Below are positions 9,488 through 20,509 of a stretch of 64,000 nt of DNA, in pieces. The notes beneath the pieces were generated by a model. It ran no database searches and was not told where the DNA came from. It was given only the letters and a program-made list of their open reading frames with translations. The position numbers and the translations under genes were made by a program. The stretch is taken from positions 1,240,001 through 1,304,000 of the forward strand of contig NZ_AP019649.1 of the NCBI RefSeq assembly GCF_009938165.1, written 5' to 3'. This DNA comes from Vibrio taketomensis. Lineage in GTDB: Bacteria > Pseudomonadota > Gammaproteobacteria > Enterobacterales > Vibrionaceae. Every line of letters starts with the position of its first letter. Position 1 is the stretch's first letter.

Positions 9488-10002
9488 TTCGATGGACTAT
9501 ATCTCTCGTTGTGGTGGTGTTACTCAATGCATGTACTGTAGTGCCGGAAAACAAGAGTATTGGGGTGGATGTTTATCCTGTTGAACACCAATACTCGATG
9601 ATGTTTGATAGCAAAGGAATGGGTCAAGCCAATCTCGAATGGCAAGAATTGAAACAATCGGCTCGTCATAGTTTGCTCTCACAGCCAGTGACTTTCCTCT
9701 ACGCCAACACGGCAGGAAAAATGGCTGCAAAACGTTGGAGTAATGAGCTTCTCAAACAAGGGGCAAAAGATGCGTTAATCAAAGTCGTTTATAGCGAGCA
9801 GCTTGAAGGCTTTGATGTGCAGATTCAATTTGTTCATTACAGAGTCGTCACGCCACTTTGTCAGCCGAAAAACATCAGTGAGTATGCCTTTGAACAATTG
9901 GGATGTTCGGTGAATAGTAACCTCTGGCAATCAATGGTTGAGCCACAGGCATCGTTGATGAAACCCGCAGCTCCTCCCGCTAAAACTGGCGACGTTTTAT
10001 AG
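9484..10002 (+). CDS. Tad-locus outer-membrane lipoprotein (RcpB/CpaD-like position)
   Basis: 172 residues starting with a lipoprotein signal (lipobox LNAC, cysteine at residue 17). The rest is a small periplasmic domain with a repeated hydrophobic pattern (FLYANTAGKMAAKRW..., DVQIQFVHYRV) resembling CpaD/RcpB-like secretin helpers. Its overlap with the secretin gene supports a role as pilotin or accessory protein. The family assignment rests mainly on position. Confidence 0.7.
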   Translation: MIRWTISLVVVVLLNACTVVPENKSIGVDVYPVEHQYSMMFDSKGMGQANLEWQELKQSARHSLLSQPVTFLYANTAGKMAAKRWSNELLKQGAKDALIKVVYSEQLEGFDVQIQFVHYRVVTPLCQPKNISEYAFEQLGCSVNSNLWQSMVEPQASLMKPAAPPAKTGDVL

Positions 10003-10022
10003 CCTAATCAAGGAAGTGACTT

Positions 10023-11249
10023 ATGTTAGATATATTAGAGTCCCTAAATAAAGTCGAAAAAAAGGCTAAAGAAACACTTACTTTTAATTGCGTTGCATTT
10101 ACTCAAAGTGAGAAATGTCGGGTTTTAATTGAGGAAGCATTTCGCTTTGATGGTTTAGTACCTCCAGTTAGCCTGCCTAATACAGACGCAGATATTCAAG
10201 CGCATGTTCGCCAGAGCGAAATTGAAATCGTATTGGTCGAGCTTAATGATTCTAAAAATGTCACAAAAGATATGCAGCGTATCAGTCATTTACTACCCAA
10301 CCACGCCTCAGTCATTGTCGTGGGGCAAGAGGATGCGATATCGACCATTCGTAATCTGAAAGCGATGGGTTTCTACTATCTTTTCTGGCCAGTGACGAAA
10401 CAAGAGCTACTGGACTTCGTCAAAAACGTATTTGATAACCGAGTACGCTCGAGCGGTTTAGGTAAAAAACGATACGCCAAAAATATCGCAGTTTGGGGGT
10501 GTTCTGGCGGAGTCGGTACGACACTACTTTGTAGCGAGATTGGTTACGGCTTAGCTAAGCAATATCATGCGAAGTGTTTAATCGTTGATCATGACTATTA
10601 CGCAGGAAATATCGATATTCTGCTTAAGTTAGATAACTTTGAGAAAAAGCCAGCCACCATTGCCAGTGTTGATCACGATCTCGATGGCATATACGCCACG
10701 AGTTTAACCAGAAAAGTAAATGATATGCTTTCTGTGTTGTCATTAACATCCGAAACCCATGATGCCCACGAGCTGAAAGAGTACATCAGAACATTAGAAG
10801 CTCTGTTATATGAGCACAATAACTTTGTGATTTCTGATCTCTCCAAGGGTGGGCAGAATAATGCGGATTACCAATATTTGACCGATAAAGTGGATACCAC
10901 CGTGCTGGTGTTCAATTCATCTGTGTCGGGCGTTAGACAGCTTAAAAAAATGCTGCAACATATTGCCTCACACAACCCAAGTTCTCGTCAGATCATTGTG
11001 CTCAACCATATTCGTCCAGCCAAAGCATCATTGCTTACAGCGGTAGAAATAGAGAAGTTTATTGGGCGGTCGATCGATATTGAGATCCCATATGAACAAG
11101 ACATCTTAAAGCACGTTTTGGATGGTGGGTATTTGTATCAGTCCAAACTTTCCGTAGCAGCATCGATTGAAAAGCTGATCAGCATGATTATGGGAGAGAG
11201 TATCGCGCCTAAGAAAAAAACGTTCACCCAATGGCTATTAAGAAAATGA
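10023..11249 (+). CDS. tadZ: TadZ/CpaE pilus localisation ATPase-like protein
   Basis: 408 residues: an N-terminal receiver-like domain (about 1-140) and a ParA/MinD-like domain starting with the deviant Walker A GCSGGVGTTLL (about residue 160). TadZ proteins place the pilus machine at the cell pole. Ribosome site AAGGAAG lies before the ATG. Frame intact. Confidence 0.9.
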   Translation: MLDILESLNKVEKKAKETLTFNCVAFTQSEKCRVLIEEAFRFDGLVPPVSLPNTDADIQAHVRQSEIEIVLVELNDSKNVTKDMQRISHLLPNHASVIVVGQEDAISTIRNLKAMGFYYLFWPVTKQELLDFVKNVFDNRVRSSGLGKKRYAKNIAVWGCSGGVGTTLLCSEIGYGLAKQYHAKCLIVDHDYYAGNIDILLKLDNFEKKPATIASVDHDLDGIYATSLTRKVNDMLSVLSLTSETHDAHELKEYIRTLEALLYEHNNFVISDLSKGGQNNADYQYLTDKVDTTVLVFNSSVSGVRQLKKMLQHIASHNPSSRQIIVLNHIRPAKASLLTAVEIEKFIGRSIDIEIPYEQDILKHVLDGGYLYQSKLSVAASIEKLISMIMGESIAPKKKTFTQWLLRK

Positions 11250-11259
11250 TGGGTAGGGG

Positions 11260-12552
11260 ATGAATATGAATCAAACACAATCTCGCAGTACCTTTATCTC
11301 ATTGCGAAAACAAATATACGATGCACTTGAAGCCGACATCGTGAACAAACTGACGCGTGAACAGCTGACCGATCAGATCTCAACCGCAATAGACGTATTG
11401 ATCGAGCGAAATGAATACTCTGTGGCGACGGTGGTAAGACGTGAATATGTAAAAAACATTATTGATGAACTGTTGGGATTAGGGCCGCTTCAACCGTTGA
11501 TGGATGATGAAAGCATTACTGACATTATGATTAACGGCCATCATAACGTCTACATCGAGCGTAATGGTTTGGTTGAGCGCTCAATGGCCTCTTTTATTGA
11601 TGAGCAGCAGTTATTGCAGATAGCCAAAAGGATTGCGGCGCGAATTGGTCGACGAGTAGATGACTCTTCACCGACGTGTGATGCTCGCTTGGAAGACGGT
11701 AGCCGGGTAAATATCGTGATCCCGCCAATTTCAATCGATGGAACAGCGATTTCCATTCGTAAGTTTAAAAAGCAGAGTATCGATCTCGAGCAGCTTGTGG
11801 GATTTGGCGCGCTAAGTCCTGAGATGGCAAAAATATTAATGATTGCTTCACGCTGTCGCCTCAACATTTTGATCTCTGGCGGTACGGGTTCTGGTAAGAC
11901 AACGCTATTAAACGCTTTATCTCAATTTATCTCGGAGAAAGAACGCATTGTGACCATTGAAGATGCGGCAGAACTCCGATTGCTACAACCCCACGTTGTA
12001 CGCCTAGAGACCAGAACATCAGGTATAGAAGGTACAGGTGCGATTACCCAGCGTGAGTTAGTGATTAACTCGTTACGTATGCGACCTGACCGAATTATTG
12101 TGGGCGAGTGCCGTGGTGGCGAAGCGTTTGAGATGCTGCAGGCAATGAATACGGGTCACGATGGCTCGATGTCGACTCTTCACGCCAATACGCCTCGAGA
12201 TGCGTTGGCTAGGGTTGAAGCTATGGTGATGATGGCGAACAACAATTTACCGCTAGAGGCGATTCGTCGAACAATTGTTAGCGCCATTGACCTTGTAGTC
12301 CAGGTGAGCCGTTTGCATGATGGTTCGCGCAAGATTATGAGCATTTCAGAAGTCGTTGGTCTTGAAGGATCCAACGTTGTAATGGAAGAAATTTTCCGTT
12401 TTGAGCCATCAGTAAGTAATGATGGCGAAGGCAAAGTCAATGGTGAGTACGTTTCTGCAGGTTTGATGAAACGTTCAGTATTGGTTGAAAAAGCTCGCTT
12501 CTTTGGCTTAGAAGGCAATTTGAACTCAGTGTTTGGTTTTGCAAGGGGATAA
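11260..12552 (+). CDS. tadA: TadA/CpaF secretion ATPase
   Basis: 430 residues of the type II/IV secretion ATPase family. Walker A GGTGSGKTTL is near residue 207; the Asp box and His box appear as VTIEDAAELRL and GSMSTLHANTP; Walker B region RPDRIIVGECRG. The enzyme drives Flp pilus polymerisation from the cytoplasmic face. Frame intact. Confidence 0.95.
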   Translation: MNMNQTQSRSTFISLRKQIYDALEADIVNKLTREQLTDQISTAIDVLIERNEYSVATVVRREYVKNIIDELLGLGPLQPLMDDESITDIMINGHHNVYIERNGLVERSMASFIDEQQLLQIAKRIAARIGRRVDDSSPTCDARLEDGSRVNIVIPPISIDGTAISIRKFKKQSIDLEQLVGFGALSPEMAKILMIASRCRLNILISGGTGSGKTTLLNALSQFISEKERIVTIEDAAELRLLQPHVVRLETRTSGIEGTGAITQRELVINSLRMRPDRIIVGECRGGEAFEMLQAMNTGHDGSMSTLHANTPRDALARVEAMVMMANNNLPLEAIRRTIVSAIDLVVQVSRLHDGSRKIMSISEVVGLEGSNVVMEEIFRFEPSVSNDGEGKVNGEYVSAGLMKRSVLVEKARFFGLEGNLNSVFGFARG

Positions 12553-12554
12553 TC

Positions 12555-13473
12555 ATGGCTTGGTTGAGCTTGCTTCTAGGCGGAATACTACTGATTTTTA
12601 TAGCGAGATCTGAAGATAAGAAGAGTGCTGGCCGTTTTTGAATCGACAAAAAAAAGCACAAGTGGTGACGTCGATGGAGCAGGGGAACGCCGTCAACCTA
12701 AACTCACTTAGTGATGAATCCCTATTACAAATCATTACGCGAACATTCTTAAACACCCGCAGACAGCTAGGCTCTGGCGCTTTGCTCAAACTGATTGTCG
12801 TGATGGGTTTGCTTGGCTTGCTATCAATCTATATCAATAAAATTTTGTTCGCGGAAACTCATGGGCAGTCTTGGCCGTCGTTGAATTGATGGGGCTCTAT
12901 TTTGGTTATCAGTGGCTGCAAAAAAGAGAAAAATCCGCTTTTGATACGGAATTTCCCGATGCATTGAATATGCTGACTAGTGCGGTCAGCTCTGGGGAAA
13001 GCTTGATGCATGCGATTTTGTATGTCGGCAGAACACTTGACGGTGAAGTGGGGAAAGAATTTAAGTTGATGGGTGAGCGCTTGCAAATGGGCGAGTCGCC
13101 AGACTCGGTTTTCAGAAAGTCGTGTAAACGATTTCCATATCCTGCGTTTCACTTCTTTGTCATTACGATGCGCGCCAACATGCAACGTGGCGGTCAGTTA
13201 AAAGAAGTCATGACTAGGCTTAATCGATTGATGTTCGATGCTCGCGCTGTAGAGAAGAAAAAGTATGCACTAACGTCAGAGGCGAGAACATCTGCAAAAA
13301 TCGTTGCAGCGATTCCACTTATATTTTTGTTTATGTTGCAGTTTTTAAGTCCTGAAAACTATGAGTTTGTCATGTTTAATCCGAACGGGCGCGCAATTCT
13401 GTATTACGTCCTCGCCAGTGAATTTATTGGTATAGCGATTGTTTGGAAGCTAATGAAAGGGGTAGAAGCATGA
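12555..13473 (+). CDS. tadB: TadB inner-membrane platform protein (two frameshifts)
   Basis: Begins ATG GCT TGG just after tadA and encodes an N-terminal membrane helix, a linker, two more helices and a T2SSF (GspF) domain (DALNMLTSAVSSGESLMHA, PYPAFHFFVITMRANMQRGGQL). The gene is broken at the T-run 12635-12639 and at GGG 12863-12865; restoring one base at each joins three frames into ~306 residues, the normal TadB size. It forms the inner-membrane platform with TadC. Confidence 0.85.
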
Positions 13474-14342
13474 GTATTTTATCCTATGCAAATATTGCGC
13501 TGTGTTTGATTGGCATTGGTTTGCTGGCGTTGGTGCTTTCGCTTCGTCAGCAGAGAAAACAGCAGACGATAAACAAATATTTAGCAGAAGAAAAGTCGAG
13601 TAAGTCTCAGTCTCTCAGTGACTGGCTTGAAGTGATCGTGCCAAAATCTCTATCTGTAAACGAGCAAGAAATCCAACAAAAACTTCATGATGCCGGTAAC
13701 TATTCGTTTAAGTATGCACACTTATATTTACCATTTAAATATGCATTACTCGTGTTTGGTTCGGTAACGATTGGCTTTATTTTTTATGGTTCTTTGTCAT
13801 CGACAGTATTGCTCGCAACCATCGCACTTTGGGTTATCGCGATACTCTTAGTTCCAGATATGATTTTGCAGGCACGTATTAAGGCTTATCAAAATACCAT
13901 TAATCGACAACTCCCTTACCTAATTGATTTACTTGCTGTTTGTGTTCAAACAGGGATGACCATTGAATCTTCGCTAAGTTATTTAGCGAATGAGATGCAG
14001 GGTTTTGACGCTAAATTGGCACAACTGCTTCAGAAAACAAATGAGCGAGCAAACATTGTTGGTTTGGATAAAGCATTAGATGAAGCGCATCTTCATATTC
14101 CGACGCCTGAAATGCGCAGTTTTGTTATGACTCTTAAACAGAGTCTTCGATATGGGTCTTCTATTTATTCAACCCTTACAACACTCTCCGCTGATATTCG
14201 CCAAGTTTCTATGTTAACCACGGAAGAAAAAATAGGGAAACTCGCGGCCAAAATGTCAGTACCACTAATTCTATTTATCATGATGCCGATTGTTATTTTA
14301 ATTGCGGCACCTGGTGTTATGAGGATGCTTTCTGGTGCGTAA
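13470..14342 (+). CDS. tadC: TadC inner-membrane platform protein
   Basis: 290 residues from the ATG at 13470, which overlaps the tadB stop (ATGA). A T2SSF domain is visible (QLPYLIDLLAVCVQTGMTIE; SLRYGSSIYSTLTTL) with flanking membrane helices. Partner of TadB. Frame intact; the open frame extends a few codons further upstream, but the overlapping ATG is the likely start. Confidence 0.9.
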   Translation: MSILSYANIALCLIGIGLLALVLSLRQQRKQQTINKYLAEEKSSKSQSLSDWLEVIVPKSLSVNEQEIQQKLHDAGNYSFKYAHLYLPFKYALLVFGSVTIGFIFYGSLSSTVLLATIALWVIAILLVPDMILQARIKAYQNTINRQLPYLIDLLAVCVQTGMTIESSLSYLANEMQGFDAKLAQLLQKTNERANIVGLDKALDEAHLHIPTPEMRSFVMTLKQSLRYGSSIYSTLTTLSADIRQVSMLTTEEKIGKLAAKMSVPLILFIMMPIVILIAAPGVMRMLSGA

Positions 14343-15170
14343 ATTCATTAATTCAATGTCTAGCGCTTTGGTGCTAGCAACGATGCTCCAAGGATGTGTG
14401 TCACCAAGCAATGGCAACGTGGATCGTTCGGACCAACTCAATCTAGAGACTCAAGAGCGAGTATTGTTGGCATCGAATAATACAGTGGGGTTGATTGAGT
14501 TTTACCAGAATCAACTTAAAGACGCAGAATCTGAGCACTATAGAATCAAACTTGCTGAAGTTTATTTGAAAAAACATGATCCCGAATCGGCGTTATTCGT
14601 TTTGACCCCTTTGACAGGTAAATCACCAAGCAGTGCAGAGAGTACGCTGGTTGCGGCTAAAGCTCACATGGATTTAGGTCAATTCGAGGTTGCGCTAGGT
14701 ATGTTGGAAAATGCCTATGAACAATCCCCGTTAATGGTGAGGTCGCGAATTTATTGGGTGTTGTTTATGCAGAAACAGGTCAATTTAAACAAGCCAGAAC
14801 AATGTTTGACGTGGCGAGAACTCATTTTTATAGCGACCTAAAAATTAAAAATAATTTGGCTTTGCTAGACATACTGGAAGGCAATTATGCCGCTGCATTA
14901 GAGCGCATATCTTCGGTAGCGACTGAACCATCATTAGATAAACAAACTCGAGCTAACTTGTTATTAGTAATGGCAAAAAATGGCCAACGACAACTGGTCA
15001 TGCAAGAGCTTGATGACTCGCTTACAGAAAATCAAAAAATGAGCATTTATCTGGCATTAAAAAATTCGGATTTAAAAACCAGTCGCGGCCAAATGCCAGC
15101 AAGTAACAGCGTAGCGGATACAGGGCAATCGACGATTTTGCCCAATGTGACTCACGAGTTGCACCAATAA
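14335..15170 (+). CDS. tadD: TadD TPR lipoprotein (one frameshift)
   Basis: GTG start overlapping the tadC stop. Lipoprotein signal with lipobox LQGC, then tetratricopeptide-like helices (AEVYLKKHDPESALFVL; AKAHMDLGQFEVALGML). The first frame ends at 14841; the second frame resumes at about 14745 with LLGVVYAETGQFKQARTMF and runs to 15170, so one base is missing around 14735-14750. Reconstructed length is ~278 residues. TadD proteins are needed for pilus assembly, probably as periplasmic scaffolds. Confidence 0.85.
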
Positions 15171-15180
15171 GGAGCTGTTT

Positions 15181-15690
15181 ATGAAAAGGGGCAGAAAACA
15201 AACGGGTGCGGTAGCAATCGAATTTGTAATGGGATTTATGCTGTTTTGGTGGCTATGTATGGCATGGGTGGAAACCAGTTATATGTCTTACATATCGGCG
15301 GTATCAGACCTAGCTGTCAGTGAAGCTTCGCGCGAAACACGACTCGATAATTCAATTGGCGAAGGCGAAACCTATGCGCAGCGTTTTCAGCAAGCACTGA
15401 AAAGCAGTGATTCACTGTGGGCTAAGTTTGTTGATCCAGCAAAAATGAGATTCACAATTCAATATTTAAATTCGCCAAGTGAATTAGAGCTACTCGCTGA
15501 CAACTATTGTGCGCTTGCTGAAGGAGCGACGACCAATGAGTGTGGCGAGTCTCACCATAGTGCGATCGCCGTATATCGCATTAATTATGATTACGAACCA
15601 ATGTTTAATTATTTCCTAAATTCGAGTCAGTTGTTCTCTCGAGAAGTCATTATGATACAGGAATATGAACGTGATGAATTCATCTATTAG
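15181..15690 (+). CDS. tadE: TadE-like pseudopilin
   Basis: 169 residues. N-terminal GAVAIEFVMGFMLFWWLCM has the G/x4-E prepilin-like cleavage pattern and hydrophobic helix of TadE. Minor pseudopilin of the Tad system, processed by the CpaA peptidase. Preceded by ribosome site AAGGAG and overlapping the next gene. Confidence 0.88.
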   Translation: MKRGRKQTGAVAIEFVMGFMLFWWLCMAWVETSYMSYISAVSDLAVSEASRETRLDNSIGEGETYAQRFQQALKSSDSLWAKFVDPAKMRFTIQYLNSPSELELLADNYCALAEGATTNECGESHHSAIAVYRINYDYEPMFNYFLNSSQLFSREVIMIQEYERDEFIY

Positions 15691-16234
15691 CTATAAACGT
15701 AGAGCAAAACAGAAAGGCACTTTTACGATTGAATTCGCTATTGTTGGGCTATTTCTTAGTCTTCTTTTTGTATTTGCCGGAGATATGACGATCAAATTGG
15801 CTCACAAAGGCAAGTTAGATCGGCTGTCATATTCGTTAGTCAATATTCTAAAAGAAAGAACTCAGCTTTATGGTAAAGACTTTAATATTAAACCAGCCGA
15901 AATTGAATCAATCGCCAATATTGCACGCGATTCATTACGGCGAACCGTTCAGCAGTTCGACCAAGCAAGTTTTGGTTATTTGATTGAATCCGTCACTTTC
16001 GATCAAGAACAAAAACCAAGCTATCAATTTTTTAACACAAACGGGGTTGGAGTGAGATGCCAAGCAGCACAATCGCTAAATCAAATGCAGCATCTCTCCA
16101 AAGTGACAACGTGGGGTCGTAGAGCAACACTGTATCGTGTCACACTCTGTTATGAAACCGATAATTGGATTGGTGATTTGCTAGATGTTGATTTTACTAC
16201 GGTTCAGTCTGACGCAGTGATGATTGGGAGGTAA
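15665..16234 (+). CDS. tadF: TadF-like pseudopilin
   Basis: 189 residues, overlapping tadE by 26 bases. KGTFTIEFAIVGLFLSLLFVFAGD gives the same prepilin-like N-terminal pattern as TadE. Assigned to TadF by position and by the TadE-like head with a longer soluble part (KLDRLSYSLVNILKERTQ). Frame intact. Confidence 0.85.
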   Translation: MNVMNSSISYKRRAKQKGTFTIEFAIVGLFLSLLFVFAGDMTIKLAHKGKLDRLSYSLVNILKERTQLYGKDFNIKPAEIESIANIARDSLRRTVQQFDQASFGYLIESVTFDQEQKPSYQFFNTNGVGVRCQAAQSLNQMQHLSKVTTWGRRATLYRVTLCYETDNWIGDLLDVDFTTVQSDAVMIGR

Positions 16235-16236
16235 TT

Positions 16237-17564
16237 ATGAACATGAAACTTAATTATCAAAAAGGTCACGCATCAATACTTTTTGTCATCATCGTACCAG
16301 CATTATTTGGCGTTTTTATGCTCGGTTCGGATGGCGCTAGAGCACTGCAACAAAAAGCGCGGGTTATGGATGCAACAGAAGTTGCTGCGCTTGCTGTCTC
16401 TGCGCATGCCGATGACAATCAACCGGGAAGCACGGTCAATACGACAATCGTGACCGACGTGATGGAAGCCTATTTTCCAGATCTAAAAAGTGGCGATTTA
16501 AAAAACATCAAAATTGTGCGCAAAAACTGTGACCAAATTGCAGACTGCAATTCGGACGGCCACCGATTCTTTCAATATGAAGTCAGTGCCACGATGAAAT
16601 ATGATTCATGGTTCCCCGGCAACGATGCGATTGCAGGATTTGGTGATGAAATTTCTGTGTCAGGTGGTGGCACATCCAGAAAATATCAAAGTGATGCGAT
16701 TGACGTTATGTTAGTCGCCGATTTTCTGGCTCTATGGAAGACGATTGGAAAGGTGGCGATGAGAGAAAATATGAAGATTTGATTGATATAATTAACGATG
16801 TAGCAGAACTCGATAATTTTAACGATCTAAAAATTCCAGATAAAGTGAATACGATTGGTATTGCACCCTATAACCATTATGCTCATAGGTCAAGCGTCTA
16901 AAAGATTGTGATGATAAAATGTAAATAAAAATGGTGTAGGAAATGTGGAACACTTGGTTTTGAATCTAGTAATTCTAAGGAAATTGATTATTCAAACGGT
17001 GATAAGTGCAATTAATATTCCATATTCATTAGATAGTTTTTGTTCGAAGGATAAGTCGAGTACAAAAATGCGAATTTTCACAATGTAGGTTTGACTAAGA
17101 ATATACTTCCTAGTTCGACTAAAGGTACATTTCTTAATGAGATTAAGTATTTTAGGCCAACTGGTGGTACGGCCTCGTATCTTGGCTTGATTGAAGGTAC
17201 AAAGCTGCTTCTCGGCGGCCAAAATGAAAAGCGATTACTAATTATTCTTTCCGATGGAGAGGATTCACCAGGCCACACTCCAGTAAATAAAAAAGGGCCT
17301 CATGGTGGCAGCCCCAGTTATAAGAGTATTGGGGAAAAACTGATGATAAACCATAAACTCTGCGAGTCTATTTTAGGTAAGCTCGAAGAAGATGAGAAAG
17401 AAGCGACCATTTATTTAATTGGCTTTGATTACAAAAAAGGTTCGACCAATAAGGCATTGGATACTTGTGTAGGTGAAGATAATATTTTCTATGCCGAGAA
17501 TAAAGAGCAAATTTTGAATAAAATACTCTCACTCATAGCAGAAGAAATAGGGCATTTAAAATAA
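16237..17564 (+). CDS. tadG: TadG-like von Willebrand factor A protein (several frameshifts)
   Basis: N-terminal hydrophobic head (HASILFVIIVPALFGVFMLGSD) typical of TadG, then a von Willebrand factor A domain. The MIDAS motif DFSGSM appears once a T is restored in the run 16722-16725. The reading frame then shifts several more times between about 16900 and 17090, and the last part (LPSSTKGTFLNEIKYFRPTG, IILSDGED) is open to a stop at 17564. Rebuilt length is ~440 residues. TadG is thought to anchor or adhere at the envelope. Confidence 0.8.
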
Positions 17565-17575
17565 GGAACGTCATT

Positions 17576-18201
17576 ATGAACACTTTTAACAAATGCTTGG
17601 TAAGTATTGGTTCTATCGGCATTTCTTTTACGACACATGCCGATATCAATAATCAGCTAGAGAGGTTATGCACTCAAGCCGATGTGACAACCAAGCAGGT
17701 AGTAAAGATAGGGCCTTCGCAACGCGTCGATTTGTTGCAAGGGGGAATGTTATTGATTGAAAACGACGGAGTACCACCAACCAAAGAACTGTTACTGGCG
17801 GAGTTGGCTACACTGGGCATTGCGCACAATTGTAGAGAGTATTTCGTTTCAAATGGCACGACAAATCAAGCTGATGGGCGAGTGTACTTTGATTTTGATA
17901 GTTACCAATTAACTCCAGCATCAAAACAAATACTCGATAGTTTAATCGATAAAGTTCGTCGTTCTCCCTCTACGATTGTTTTGCAGGACATACCGATTCA
18001 ACGGGAGCGGAGCGCTACAATTTTGCTTTAGGTTTAAAAAGAGCCAATGAAGTGAAAGACCATATGGTTGCGAGCGGCATAGATTCGCAAAAATTAGAGT
18101 CGGTCAGTTTTGGTGAGTTACAACCGATAGCCTCGAATGAAACTCAGGAAGGACGGAAAATGAATCGTAGAGTAGAATTCAAATTAGGTGAAGAGCAATA
18201 A
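17576..18201 (+). CDS. OmpA-domain outer-membrane protein of the Tad locus (one frameshift)
   Basis: Signal peptide, a short unique region, then a C-terminal OmpA/MotB peptidoglycan-binding domain starting VYFDFDSYQLTPASKQ. The frame breaks at GG 17986-17987; adding one G restores GHTDSTGAERYN, the family signature, and continues to EGRKMNRRVEFKLG and a stop at 18199-18201 (~208 residues). It is the last gene of the operon and probably ties the pilus machine to the cell wall. Confidence 0.88.
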
Positions 18202-18229
18202 CGACCTACGACAATGATACTGCATATTC

Positions 18230-18264
18230 AAAGCCTGCTTAGTTTATTTACAGAGCAGGCTTTT
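18230..18264. terminator. Bidirectional terminator between Tad operon and regulator
   Basis: Stem AAAGCCTGCT / AGCAGGCTTT with T-rich flanks on both strands, placed between the convergent ends of the Tad operon and the regulator gene. Confidence 0.9.
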
Positions 18265-18281
18265 CCATTTTTGAAGACTTC

Positions 18282-19283
18282 CTAATAGAAACAACGCATC
18301 GATACATTAGTGAGTGTCATTTCAGCCGCAGCGCTGAAAACCAAACTGCATTGTTCGTCAATATAGAAGACGCGGTTGTGGCGGATAGTCATGGGTTTGT
18401 CTTTACCTAAAGCAATGTACTCACCACCTTTAGACTTATCATATTTGTACTGGTAATGGATGGATTTTGTGCTTATCTCTTCACTAATTAATTTCGAGTA
18501 AATAGCACGAGTTTCTAGGTATTGTTTGTGTAACTTTGTATATGTTGTCCAGCGATAACCGAGTGCTTCGATCTTCCCAAAAAGCTCAACATGTGTATTT
18601 TGACTAATCATGACGAGGATAAGGTTAAGGACGACAAAAAAAGCAATGACTTTTGCTTTATGGGCACTGAAGGAGAAGTTGTTTTTTCATAAGTACATTC
18701 ACTTTTTCCAATCGTGAGTCGAGTTTTACCATCGGCATCGTGTTTTACATGCGGGTATGGGGTGGCATGATGGACCGCTCGAAAGTCAGTTGCGAAGTAG
18801 ATTGCTTTTACTGCTTCATAAGTGTTGTAAGCGGTTAACGCGAGTAATAAACCAACGGTCAAGTGCCATAAAGTCGCTTTAGGTTTCCGTTTTATTTGAC
18901 CATCACTTTTGTGCTTTTCAGGACAAATACTGTCATGGATAACCTCATCGGCGATGACTTCAAAGTGGAGCGAATATCCAACCCCTAACTCATTGACCAA
19001 TATTTTTTTATTACTGTCACCAATCGCTTGGCGAGTACGAATAATGAGTTGAGGTAAACTCTCAGGAGAAGTATGCGTTGTCCCCCAAACACGGGCGATG
19101 ATTTCTTCTTTTTGCAGAACATTTGGGTGAGCATCATAAAGGCATTTCAGCAGCTGATACTGTTTTGGCGTTAGAAAGCGGGTTTTGTTCAGTGCTTTCT
19201 CCACTCTTATTGGGTTTTAATTCTCTGGACTCTACTTCCCATGTAAAGGTACCTAAAATTACGCTGTTAGCTTCTTTTTTCAT
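18282..19283 (-). CDS. ToxR/CadC-type membrane winged-helix regulator (two frameshifts)
   Basis: Starts at an ATG at 19283 (MKKEANSVILGTFTWEVES), then a winged-helix DNA-binding domain (LTPKQYQLLKCLYDAHPNVLQ, EEIIARVWG, LVNELGVGYSL) and a membrane helix LWHLTVGLLLALTAYNTY. A frameshift near 19200 splits the head, and another at the A-run near 18690 splits the C-terminal part; past it a second membrane segment (AFFVVLNLILVMI) and a small soluble domain follow. ToxR-like proteins bind DNA from the membrane. Its convergent position at the end of the Tad operon suggests, but does not prove, control of the pilus. Confidence 0.8.
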
Positions 19284-20509
19284 GGGTGTTGCTCAAAAGG
19301 TGGCATATAAAAAGGACGGTTATTATACATAGTTCGGTATAAATGTGAAGCTTGTCACATATTGTGGTGTTCGAGTGTGTCTGTTTTGCAGTGTTGTCGA
19401 ATAGAGGATCAATCAGATAGCGGATGATTAAATGTCGTTCTAATCAATCATCGTGACGTAAGTGATCAGTGACATTCATTGCATGATTTGAGTGATGTGC
19501 ATAGTGTTGAAAGTGTCAGTTGCTCTGGTATTAAGAACGTCGTTTATTATTGGTTATCCCATTGCGACTAATCAATTTACATAAAGTGTCATTGATTGCA
19601 TATGCAGCTTTCGCCGTTCTATTTCTCATAATATGTAGGACTGGATTGGTTTGATTATAACTAATTGTAAAATAAATAAATTACGTAAAATGTAATCGTG
19701 CGTTTTCTTTTGTAAGTTGAGTATATCGGTGCTAAATCATTAATCTGATGTCGTTTGTTTGGCTAATATATAAAAACAACGTCAATTTGGCTTTGAAATC
19801 AATGTTGCTGTATTTATCAATGTAGATAATTCAACATTCTTCTTCTCATCTCATTGATTTCAGAAATGCGAGTTTGTAACGAGATCAGTTAGCCAAAGCG
19901 CAACTCTCACTGTTAGCTTAAGTTTACAAATTGATACTGCAATCCAGACCGTTGACCATGGCTCTCGTCACCACAATAACAGCCAGATCAGCTCTAAACC
20001 CGATCAAATTAATGTAGTTTAGGAACTCATTTTCCAAAAATTCGCGTTGACTCTATTTCGCATGATGTTTGATTTTCTAGCTGTGCTTTAGCTACTTGAT
20101 CTGTTATCTGTATATACAAAAATCTAGTTAGTGGCTTCATCTCGAACAGGGAGTTTGCTGGGTTCTTTTCTTTGTTAACCATTTTCGATATCGAGGTACT
20201 AGGTCTTCAAATCGTCGCTTAGCGAATAGGATATTAGTAAGCCTAAAATTCTCACTTTTACCCGCAGTGGTTCTTCTAACTACATGAAATAACGTTGTAT
20301 TCCCTTTGATGAGGTTTCTATATGAGAACACTATAAATGAAGGTTCTCGTTTTGAACACGAGGCTACAATCACAAAGAACAATACCATTAAGTGCAATTC
20401 GTTGATTATTGGTGGTTTATGCGACAAAATAGTCCCAAATATAGTGAAGGACTGAAGCGAATTAGTGAGAGTTCAGTCTAATACACTGTTATAAGTATTG
20501 GTAGCTAAT
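19284..20509. other. Long AT-rich non-coding stretch
   Basis: About 1.2 kb without a gene I can support. A minus-strand open frame of 96 codons (20137-20427), rich in Arg/Lys at its C-terminal end (FAKRRFEDLVPRYRKWLTKK), might be a small protein or gene remnant but has no recognisable family. Otherwise no repeats, RNA genes or clear promoters were seen. Confidence 0.5.

Noticed and set aside
6687..18201. Mass pseudogenisation of the pilus operon
   Set aside because: Each break is a one-base change in a short run, with fully normal family sequence before and after and no large deletions; decayed operons would show stops and missing parts.
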